NCBI GenBank assembly: GCA_021521415.1
Contig: JAIQDT010009208.1
Coordinates: 1-64,000, forward strand
DNA length: 64,000 nt
Direction: 5' to 3'
From: Bidens hawaiensis
Lineage: Eukaryota > Streptophyta > Magnoliopsida > Asterales > Asteraceae
This document shows positions 1-9,818 of the stretch, piece after piece. The notes beneath the pieces were generated by a model that was given only the letters and a program-made list of their open reading frames with translations, had not been told where the DNA came from and searched no databases. Position 1 is the first letter of the stretch. Each line of letters opens with the position of its first letter. The position numbers and the translations under genes were made by a program.

Positions 1-459
1 TGGTCAAATAAATCATCAATTCGGGGGTAAAGGATAACGGTTCTTGACCGTCATCTTGTTCAACTCCCGGTAGTCGATGCACATTCGGAAAGTCCCGTCT
101 TTCTTTCGGACAAACAAGACAGGGGCTCCCCATGGCGATGAGCTAGGTCGGATAAAACCTTTATCCAACAAATCTTGCAACTGAGTGGACAACTCCTGAA
201 GTTCCGCCGGTGCGAGTCGATACGGGGCTCGTGCTATGGGTGCTGCACCGGGTGTCAACTCGATTTGGAATTCGACTTGACGAATAGGAGGGAGTCCGGG
301 AAAATCCTCCGGGGAAAACTTCCGAAAGTCTCGCACAACCGGTATGTCTTCAATTCGTTTCTCCTCCGCGGGTTTCTCAACAATCTGCGCCAAAATTGCC
401 GGATGACCCTTTCGTAGATACTTCTGTGCTTTCATAAGGGTGATGATGCTGTTGGTCAT
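1..459 (-). pseudogene. reverse transcriptase N-terminal part of Gypsy-1
   Basis: RNA-dependent DNA polymerase, entry region only. Visible motifs are the pre-RT segment with FPGLPP, then [35 protein letters not shown] and the start of the RYPLP motif, all standard for Ty3/Gypsy RT. The catalytic YxDD is outside the window. The frame hits a stop at about 16-18 just after RYPLPP, where the family normally continues into a conserved acidic motif; the adjacent GGGGG run (23-27) suggests a one-base indel. The protein was part of the gag-pol polyprotein and not a free gene. Confidence 0.85.
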
Positions 460-989
460 GCCGCTTCTCTCGCCTCGGACCGAAATGATCTCGCCGGAAG
501 GGGTGGTAATATGACTATTTTATCATGGCATATAATCTCCGCTCGGTTCTCGGATAACCAGTCCATGCCGACAACGACATCGAAACTACTAAGCGTAAAA
601 GGAATAAGGTCGATGTCAAAAACATGACCTGACAGTTTCAACTTACATCCCGCAAGTATATGAGTTGTTACTACAGTTTTACCATTAGCTAATTCAACAG
701 GAAACTTAGCGTCTAACGGGGTTGGAGTAAGGTCTAAAAGTTGGCTAAAGGCTTTCGACACAAAACTCCTATCAGCTCCAGTGTCAAACAAAATGGAAGC
801 AAAATAATCGTTTACAGGGAACTTACCGGACACCACATGCGGATCATTGCGGGCTTGACCCGATCCAATCACAAACGCTCTTCCTTTGCCATTTCCTCCA
901 CCGTTAGTGCCACTTCCATTGCCCCCATTGTTGTCATTATGTTTCAGCTTGGGGCAATCCTTCCGGAATGACCTTCCTGTCCACATTCA
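456..989 (-). pseudogene. aspartic protease domain of Gypsy-1 polyprotein
   Basis: This open stretch begins in the last zinc knuckle (FRKDCPK), passes through an Asn/Gly-rich linker and enters a retropepsin-like domain. The catalytic triplet is visible as FDTGADRSF at about 790-765, and the second conserved patch as DVVVGMDWL at about 575-550. It processes the gag-pol polyprotein. The frame ends at 456 in a short basic tail, while the sequence typical of the following segment resumes in another frame, so there is an indel between about 500 and 520 beside a GGGG run. Domain identity is secure. It is non-functional as written unless the indel is a sequencing error. Confidence 0.85.
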
Positions 990-2535
990 AAACATCCCTT
1001 AGTCGTCATCGGTTGCTTAGGAGCACCCTTTGCCGCAAGGTCTCCTCTACATTCTTTCGCTTGGTGACCTATCTTCCGCATCTTTGACACTTGACACAGT
1101 CACACTGGCCAACATGATGATAGTTGCACCTGTTGCACTTTGGATACTTCCCAGCATATCCGCTCGAAACCTGCCCGCTACCGTTGTTGTTGGAGTTGTG
1201 TTGTTGTGTGATTCTGAGTGTTAAAGCTCCGGGTGAACTCGGGTTTACGGTAGTGTTGTTGCGGTGGGAGGTTCGAGGATGAAGATCTGGTGTTGTCGAA
1301 CTTTCTCTTCCCGCTGTTCGGGTTGCTGTTGTTGTTACTGTTGCTGGCGTGGTCATTACTCGGGTTGTCACGGGCTTTAACAGTCGAACCCCTCGGTGGT
1401 AACGCACCCTGGGTCACAGCCTGATCCGTCAGTTTGTGAGCCAAACGGATCGCTTGTTGGATCGTGGCTGGTCTGGAAGACGTCACCATACCCTGAATCT
1501 GTGGTGCTAACCCATCAATGTACATCTCTATTCTCTTGCTCGGCGGATCCACCATCCGCGGACACATCACTGCCAACTCGTGCGAACGAGTAGTGTAGGC
1601 TTCAATCTCTGAACCCACCATTTTCAACGACCAAAACTCCGACTCTAACTTCGAAATTTCTTCCCTCGGACAGTACTCCTCTCGCATCATGTTTTTGAAC
1701 TCCTCCCAGTTCATCGCGTTAGCCAGTTCCAATCCAAGGATCTGGACGTTCGAATTCCACCAAGTGAGGGCGGAATCCTCAAGTGTCCCAGCAGCGAATT
1801 TGACCCTACTGGCAGGGGGGACAATTACACATCTCAAAGGCCGACTCGGCCTTCTCAGCCCAACGCAGGAAGCCTATAGCTCCCTCAGTCGGTTCTTCTT
1901 CAGGTTCTTCTTCGGGTTCTGCCCCAGGCTCGGCCTCAGGCTCTGCCTCAGGTTCGGCTGCGTTCTGAGCAAGTTGCATTTGTAAGACATCGCAACGCTC
2001 TAACGCTATCTCAGTTCGGGTCCTTGCTTCTTGGAGTTGCTCTTGCAAGTCTATCATCTCAGCTTGCATCTTCATCATAACCTTCATTTGTTGCTCACTA
2101 GTCTCTTGCATATCTTTCATTGCCGCTGCCATGCGGGCAATCTCCTCCTTAGTCTCGGTTCCGTCTTTAAACAGTCTGGAAACGTTCTCTCTCGTGTAGC
2201 GCATGTAACCCACATCACGCTCCAAACAAGAAACGACAGCTGCGAGAACTCGCTCTACAGGTTCGGTTATGGGTGGTAGAGTGTTAGGGTAAGCAGGGTG
2301 GTTCGGGTGAGGCAATGGGGGAACTTGTTCACGGTAGACCATACGTCTGATCATGTTGGGGTACCATTCCCAGCTAACGTCGTTGTCATACAAGCCTCCG
2401 GATAGGCGGTACCTCTTCGGTGCAGGAGCTTCGAGTTCCGGGACTACGCGGGGGTGGCGAGGCAGTAGGTAACTGCGGTTCCTTCCCGTGAGCATGCGTC
2501 ATCGAATCGGATGATGATGAGGGTGGCGTCGACAT
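990..2535 (-). pseudogene. gag of Gypsy-1 (frameshifted)
   Basis: Capsid/nucleocapsid polyprotein. The best start is the ATG at 2535-2533 (MSTPPSSSSDSM...), after which the frame breaks in a GGGGG run (2450-2454) and continues in another frame. Features in order are a basic N-terminus, a coiled-coil-like stretch rich in Met, Gln and Glu (about 2130-2010), a run of Glu-Pro-Glu/Ala repeats (about 1950-1880), the capsid signature ALTWWNSNVQ (about 1770), and two zinc-knuckle-like regions, one with CNRCNYHH (about 1110) and one with CFEC followed by FRKDC (about 990-950). Further frame breaks lie at a GGGGGG run (1815-1820), in a CAA-rich stretch near 1210, near 1075 and near 975. It would act in virus-like particle assembly; as written it cannot make a full product. 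Confidence 0.85.
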
Positions 2536-2694
2536 CCCTACAGGTAAGCCGTGTATGCGCGCGCGTATGAGCGAAAGAGGTAAGAGATAAGATTACAAGA
2601 CTACACAAACCTATGCAGTGCGTATTATTATAACTAATGGGTCGTCGCGGTTATAGTCTAGTATGCATGCAGTTTCTAGTTCGCTATAACCAAT

Positions 2695-2707
2695 GGCTCT
2701 GATACCA
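2695..2707 (-). other. primer-binding site (initiator-Met tRNA), Gypsy-1
   Basis: On the minus strand it reads TGGTATCAGAGCC, complementary to the 3' end of plant initiator-Met tRNA. It lies 3 nt downstream of the LTR end at 2711. It primes minus-strand cDNA synthesis and fixes the orientation of the element. Confidence 0.93.
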
Positions 2708-2710
2708 ATC

Positions 2711-5456
2711 TGTCACACCCTCAAAATCCACTAACGGAGTTTTACCGTCAGAGGGTGTGAACTGGCAGGATCGGAATCATTAGTTATAACCAAACCAAAG
2801 AAAACGTTTAAATGAAAAATAAGTGCGGAAGCGTAAAACCTTAATTCAAAAGTTGCGTCACGCAGGACGACTTAAAACCAAATGTAAATGTTAAAATTAA
2901 GTTTGCAGAGTAAGATGTTTAACAATTAATGCATGCTCCTAAACCGCGCGCCCCGCCTCGGCTACCTGAGAATAACATACTAAAAGGGGTCAACACGAGG
3001 TTGGTGAGTTCACAAGTTATATAAGACAAATCGTTTAGCGTTTGAGTTCAGCGTTTTCGTTAAGTGTTTTGCGTAACCACGTTACGGCGTTTAAAAGTTT
3101 TGCGTAACCACGTTACGGCGTTTAAGTGTGTAACCACGTTACAGCGTTTAAGTGTGTAACCACGTTACAGCGTTTAAGTGTGTAACCACGTTACAGCGTT
3201 TAAGTGTTACCAGATAATGTTATGTCAAATTATATATCGATAGGTAGCTATCTATACAACAAGTATCGCTAAGTGGTTCGCGACCGAAGCTGACTGTTTA
3301 TCAAGTGCCCGTCACCAGGTCCTCCAGACCATGGTAAGTGTTAGCCAAAATTTACACCCTCAACCTCCAGTTGAGCTTAGCGTCGGGTGGGGTTTGTCAA
3401 ACCCAGTAGTACTACCAAAAGTGACTCGCTATTCCAAATATTAACCGGTCCGATGTGTGGGACTTCAAATGTTACGTATGCCGCTTAGCCTTTACAAGTG
3501 ATATATAATTTATAACAAAATCTTTCATATGCGTTTATCTCAGAAAATATGTTTATCGGAGTATGTTATCTCCCCCATGTGAAAAACGTTTTGAAAACAG
3601 TTTAAGAGTGGGGTAAGTGAACTCACTGTTTGCGAAGAATATTCCAAATTAGATCACCGAGTGATGCGCGTCGTAGAAAACTCTCTAGCGTTCTAAAATA
3701 ACAAAGAGATTTTCTAAGTATCGGAACGTTTAACGAGTCTCTAGACTCGGCACATAATACCTATGCACGTATCATGTTTCGTGTTTCGTTTGTGAACCGT
3801 GTGTGATTTAAACAAGTACAATTGTGATACGATACACGAGTGAGCAATTACTTTCGTGTCATGTATTAATAACATACTTACAAGCAATTATTCCCGTAAG
3901 GGCATTTTGGTCAACAAACAAAGACTAACTAACTATTATTCCCCATAAGGGCAATTTGGTCAATTCATGGCAATCAACTAGCAATTATTCCCCGCAAGGG
4001 TATTTTGGTCAAAATACAACAATTATATAAAAACTATCATATTTCATGCATTCCTATACAACTCAGCAGCTAGTTTCGTTATGACAGAATTTCTACTTGA
4101 AAGATTGTACTATTTCACCGATCATATCATCTCAATTAATTCACCAAAAATCACCACTGAAACATACATGTCTTAGGTTTCCAGAACATATTTTATATTA
4201 TTTTTATTCCATATAGATTTCTCATAATGATCAAAACACTACAGTAAACTCATATCAGTCAGATTCATGCACAACAGAATGTTATTTGAAATTCCCGGTA
4301 AACGAAAAATCCAATAAATGCAAGACCACTTGGGTTTGGTTCCTAACTCAGTGAGTCAACTTCCAGAAGTGGAACCAACCCAATTGGCCTCGTAGTTCAT
4401 GAGATATAGAATTTACAATATAACCTAACAGCAGGTCTAACAGCTCAGCTTTGCATCACGTTTTTGTAAAATCATAAAAGTATACTTCCACTATCCAAAA
4501 ATTACGAATTTATACTTTATAGAAACTAGACTCAACCTAGTTTACTGCAGTACTCACAATCTCAATCAATTTTCACGTTTACACTTCGTTACAGTCAGTT
4601 AAACATCGTATATATATTCTGTCCAGAATCTGTTCACATCAAAACTCAACATCATAACAATCTATGAACTATCATGCATCCATATAACCCTCTAGACACC
4701 ATAACTACTATCCATGCATATAAATCACACCATACATACAAGATTAGGGGTTTGTGTTTTAATTCAAATCAAGAACAACAATCAATCATGCAACAACATC
4801 AATCTAGTTATCAATCTATTATCCAACTAACAACTATCATATTGATCACATACATACATATAATCGGCTGAGTTAGGGTTTACATACAACCCATTAAACA
4901 TCAAAATTACACAACAAGGAGGTAAGAGATGATCAAGTATACCTTCCTAGCACCTAGTTCTTGGATTAATCTCTTGATTGATGTGTGTGTGTGTGTGATG
5001 AAGGTGGACGGCAGCCGTGGATCAAGAGAGGGAGAGAGAGCCGATTTAGGGTTGTAGGTTAATAATAAGTTAGGGTTTGTTTAGTAGTGATGTATTTATA
5101 ATAATACAAGTTACACTCTAGTCCCTCTTCTTTCCAGTGTTGTTTTTCTAGAACATTCCATCATACTTGCCCAATAAGTTAACATGACCATAGTTTTATC
5201 ACATAGCACATAATCCTAACACATAATAATCACATAATTATTGTTTTTACGTTTATCGTTTATTTATCAATCGTTTGCGTCAACTCGTTTGCGTTTCGGT
5301 GCAAATCCCGAAAGGACTACACATGTAGTAAGTGTTACGCGTCATTTAAACCCTAGTTTAAATGTAATGAAGTGTACGTTATAGATTCAACGATCTTAAA
5401 GTTTGAATTGACGGAGTTTGAGTTAACGGAGTTAACCTGAATTGACGATTGTCACA
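2711..5456 (-). repeat. 5' LTR of Gypsy-1 (2746 bp)
   Basis: Bounded by TGTCACACCC at 2711 and GATTGTCACA at 5456 (on the minus strand TGTGACA...TGTGACA, obeying TG...CA). It is homologous over its length to the solo LTR at 26953-29538, which fixes both ends. It contains no coding sequence; the short open frame near 4674-4871 is chance. It carries a tandem array at 3058-3208 that the solo LTR lacks. Confidence 0.9.
3058..3208 (-). repeat. tandem repeat in Gypsy-1 LTR
   Basis: About five copies of a roughly 26-36-bp unit containing GTAACCACGTTAC followed by GCGTTTAAGTG. The core GTAACCACGTTAC is partly self-complementary (GTAAC...GTTAC). The solo LTR of the same family has a non-expanded version at this place (near 29190-29220). 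Confidence 0.85.
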
Positions 5457-5673
5457 TATTATGATGGGTTTACAAACAAGCTAGGTAATAAAGTCTCAAT
5501 TTTTTAAGTTTATGCAGAACATATTCGAAACCTGAGTTTCGAATTAGGCTTTGTTTACAGAATTAATATACATACTGAGATAATAAAAATCTTCAGTCTA
5601 ATACTTATGTTGACGTGTTAGTTGATCTGCTTCCGCAGTTCTTATACTTAATTTTTCTGTTCCTTTTCCCTTC

Positions 5674-5692
5674 TATTATTATTATTATTATT

Positions 5693-5731
<39 letters not shown>
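5674..5731. repeat. (TTA/ATT)n microsatellite
   Basis: Run of ATT units with two small interruptions (TTTTTG), in the CACTA interior upstream of the transposase. Confidence 0.95.
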
Positions 5732-6301
5732 CAGTAGATGCTATGCTACTGTTGCTTCAGATTATTTTTATTATTAATATATCATTATTCTTAATTAACA
5801 TAGTTATTAACATAGAGATCTAACTCATTTTAGAACGAGTTCGATCATTTGTTGGTTCGTATAACTAGTTCTAGACAGATATAAGAAATACTATACGAGC
5901 AGAAGAAAATGAAGTAGCTTTTATATATTAGAACGTACCTAGAATAGGTTTAGATCTCGAACATCTTTCTTGTTTCTTGAATCGGGTTGCACTTGTTCAT
6001 GCAAATTGTTGGAGCCGTCACGATGTGTCGATTCTTGAGTCTAATTTGTAGTTATGACAGTCTAGTTTTCAGAAAACTATGTTTCATAATTTTTTGTTAT
6101 GTTTAAGTCAGTCAACAAACTGGTGTTACAAAAACGTGTGTCAAGGCTGATTTCGGGACATGCTGACATGCTGACTGCAGTTTTTCTTATTTTTAAACTA
6201 CTGCAATGTATATGAATTTTTTTTTATAAAATTGCAATTTTTATGAAACTGTTAATACCAACTTTTGCATATTTTTGTTTGTTGTTTAATTCAGGTTTAA
6301 G

Positions 6302-9300
6302 ATGGATATGCATTGGATGTCTTTATCAAGAGCTACCACTGAATATGAAAAAGGTCTTGACGAATTTCTAAATTTTATCTTCTCTATAGAGGGTAAAAAT
6401 GGTCAAATTCTCATGTCCCTTGCATGAATGCTGTAATCAAATATGGGTTGATCGGAGGAGGCTAGGGGACACATCTGCAATGTGTCGGGTTTATTAAAGG
6501 CTACAATATTTCAAATTTGATTTCCAAACCATGTAATACTCCTATGTTAGATGCTGAAGATGACATGTAAGGGCTAGTACAAGATGCATTCCACGGGTTT
6601 GGTGGAAAACAAAAAAGTAAATGAAATAGGAATACAACTGAGAGATTGAATATGCAAAACACAAATGCGAAAAAAGTTTTATAAAGTGTTGGAAGATGTA
6701 ATGAAAGAACTATATCCAGGGTGTAAAAAGTTCTCGGTTCTTTCTTTTATCATTAGAGTATTTCATAGTAAGTGTATCGAAAATGTAATGACAAGGGTTT
6801 CAGCATGATACTTGATACATTGAGGGACTTATTTATGATAAAATTGATGCATGTCCTAATGATTGTATGCTGTATTGGATAGAAAACAGAAAGAAAACAA
6901 AATGTGATATATGTCATACGTCAAGGTATAAAGAAAATGAAATTGATCCTGCTGATGATTCAATCATACTTGATACAGATAAGAAGATTAAGAAGATTGG
7001 AGCAAAGGTTTTGCGTCATTTTCCGCTCATACCACGATCTCAAAGGTTGTTTACGTCGTCTAAAACTACTGCCTCCATAAGATGGCATGAGAGAGTCGCA
7101 CGAAATATGGTTACTTCAGACACCCTACAGATTCCCCAGCTTGGAGAAAATTTGATTTTAAATATCCTGATTTCGCCAATGAATCTCAAAATGTCAGGCT
7201 TGGTTTTAGCGAGTGATGGGTTTAACCCTTTTTGAACAATGAGTGCTTCTCATAGTACATTGCCTGTTGTTTTGATGCCATATAATCTACCTCCTTGGAT
7301 GTGCATGAAAAAACCCTTATATCATGCTATCTTTACTTATACCTGGCCATTTGCTCCTGAGAATAATATAGATGTTTATATGGAACCATTAGTGGCTAAG
7401 CTACAAGAGTTGTGGGGATATTAATGTAGTTGAGACTTATGATGCATCGACAAAGAGTAACTTTCAGATGCTTGCTTCTTTGTTATGGACGATAAGTGAC
7501 TCCCGCTTATGCGAATTTATCCGGATGGAGCACCAAAGGCAAACTTTCATGCCATTGCTGCCATAAGCATACAAAATCACAACGCTTAACTCATGGAAAA
7601 AAAATTTATTTCATGGGACATCGTCGATATTTGCCAACTGATTATGCTTTTCGAAAAGATAAAAAGTCTTTTGATGGCACAGAAGAAAAGGAGAGGCAAC
7701 CACGTGGCTTAACAGGGTCAGAAGTCCTTGATGAGCTAAATGGTTTTAAAATTAAATTTGTAAAACTTGTGGACTCCAACCCTAATCTACCATTTAATTG
7801 GAAGAAGAGAAGTATTTTTTTTTGAGTTACCATACTAGAAAGATAACTTGCTACGCCATAATCTAGATGTAATGCATATAGAGAAGAATGTTTGTGATAG
7901 TGTCGTTGGACGTTAATGAATCTAGATGGAAAGATCAAGGGTAATGTAAAAGCACGCCTTGATTTGCAAGAAATGGGTATTAGACTTGACCTTCATCCTA
8001 AGGTTCAAAATAACAACAAAGTGTATTTTCCACTGCTTGTTTCTCAATGAGTAAAAAAGAGAAAGGTATATTTTGTCGTGTGCATAAAAGTGTGAAAGTT
8101 CTGGATGGTTATGAAGCTAATATATCAAGATGCGTAGAGTTAAAACCACCAAAACAATCTCGCCTTAAAAGTCATGACAGCCATATTTTAATGCAGCAGT
8201 TGCTTCCCCTTGCTTTGCGAAATGTGTTACCTAAACACGTGTGTTATCCTTTGATGAAGCTATGTCGTTACTATAAACAATTATGCTCAAAAGTTCTTAA
8301 TCCAAATTATTTAGTTCATATGGAAATTGAGATTGGAAAAATCATTTGTGATTTAGAAAGGATTTTACCGCCATCAATCTTTGATGTCATGGTTCATCTT
8401 TCAGTTCATCTTGCTTTATAGGGAAAATTAGGTAGGGACAGTTCATTACCGTTGGATGTATCCAATTGAGAGGTACACATTTATATTTTTGTAAATACAT
8501 TTTCTAAAGAAAATTAATAAATCTGATCTTATATTTTTATCACTCAGGTATTTATCTACATTAAAATCATACGTCCAAAATAGGAGTAAACCCGAGGGTT
8601 CCATTGTGGAAGAATATTTAGCTGAAGAATGTTTGTCATTTTGTTCATTGTACTTATCGAGTGATATCGAGACCATACATTATATGACAAGTCGAAATTA
8701 TGATGACGGTTGTTATGAGGGTATTTTACCAACCTTTTCTATGTCGGGTCGACCGATTGGTGCTACAAAGGTGGAGATACTAGACCTTGACATTTTCACT
8801 AAAGCACATTCATATGTGTTGTTCAATTGTAGCGAAGTTGATGAATTTCGAACGTAAGTAGTCATTTAGAAGTTGTGATCAGTTCAATTTATTAAATTAT
8901 ATATATACAGTTTAGTTTTTATTGTTGTTATCATCATTACCATCTTTATCATTAATTGCAGAGAACATCTGACGATTGTTCTTAATGAAAATCAGAAATT
9001 ACGCGAGCGTGAGATTCAACGTTTACATAGAGAGACTTTTGAGTCATGGTTTCAAGATCATGTAAGGAATAGCCATAGTTTTATTACTTTAGCAATACGA
9101 TTTTAATGATATAACAATTTCAAGATTCTAATAACGGGATGTATAATTTAAATGTTAACGCATCTTTCCTTAATTCAGGGTTTCACATCTGCATACTAGC
9201 GGGATCATAGAATCACAGATGATCTAAGAAACTTAGGCAAGTGGCCCAGTTGAGTTATGAAAAAAATATAAAGGATTTATCATTAATGGTTTCCGATTCC

Positions 9301-9818
9301 ACACCAAAGATCTGGAAGAGAATAGGAAAACACAAAATAGTGGAGTTATGCTTGAGGCCATGACTAATAGCTTCTCGAGTGCTAGAGATAACAATCCTAT
9401 CATGGGAGATGTAACTTACTACGGGGTTTTGAATGATATCATTAAGTTGGAGTATGATGTTGACAAGAAAGTAGTTTTATTCCATTGTGATTGGATCTCA
9501 AATGGTTCAAGGAAAAAACAAGATGAGAATGGGTTTACTATACTCAATTTTGAAGGTTTGAAGCCTCATAACGAGCCTTTTATACTAGCTTCTCAAGCAC
9601 AAGTATTTTATGTTGCAGATCGTGTTCACAAAGGATGGAAAGTTGTGATCAAGACAACGCCTAGAGATTCTTATGACATGAATGAACAAACATGTCTTGA
9701 TGATGTAGAAACATATTTGCAGAGTAACACATCTTTGGGTCCTCAACTTGATGATGATATGAATATTGAATTGGTTAGGGGGGTTTTAATGGGACTATTG
9801 TTGACAATAATAACTTAG
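6302..9818 (+). pseudogene. TNP2-type CACTA transposase (decayed, introns recognisable)
   Basis: Transposase that would cut and paste the CACTA element in the nucleus. It opens with MDMHWMSLSRATTEYEKG, the transposase-associated N-terminal domain of TNP2 proteins (about 6302-6530, frameshifted). Then come WIENRKKTKCDICHTSRY (6867 on), the core segment with VVLMPYNLPPWMCMKKP (about 7267-7317), a Cys/His region with KLSCHCCHKHTKSQR (about 7540), a DVMHIEKNV-like piece (about 7870), the segment 8047-8421, and a C-terminal DUF4216-like domain (YYGVLNDIIKLEY...VLFHCDWI, 9348-9818). Three GT-AG introns restore homology when removed: 8473-8547, 8854-8961 and 9062-9178. Many frameshifts and stops (for example 7233, 7422, 7823) make it a pseudogene. 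Confidence 0.9.

Larger units (their letters stand above)
1..5456 (-). mobile_element. Gypsy-1: Ty3/Gypsy LTR retrotransposon, 5' part, runs off the left edge
   Basis: Reading leftward on the minus strand the order is 5' LTR (5456-2711), tRNA primer-binding site (2707-2695), gag, aspartic protease and the start of reverse transcriptase, where the window ends. PR before RT is shared by both LTR superfamilies, but the RT entry sequence ([24 protein letters not shown]) is typical of Ty3/Gypsy. Integrase and the 3' LTR are outside the window, so superfamily rests on RT similarity. Coding parts carry several frameshifts. The right end abuts CACTA sequence at 5457, so I infer insertion into the CACTA; the target duplication cannot be tested. 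The solo LTR at 26953-29538 is the same family. Confidence 0.9.

Noticed and set aside
2695..2707. tRNA gene fragments at the TGGTATCAGAGCC sites (also 17179, 20968, 37359, 44914)
   Set aside because: Only 12-14 nt complementary to the tRNA 3' end are present; they are primer-binding sites and not tRNA genes. I saw no tRNA or rRNA gene.
4674..4871. Open frame in the Gypsy-1 LTR
   Set aside because: Low-complexity, inside an LTR, not kept in the solo LTR.
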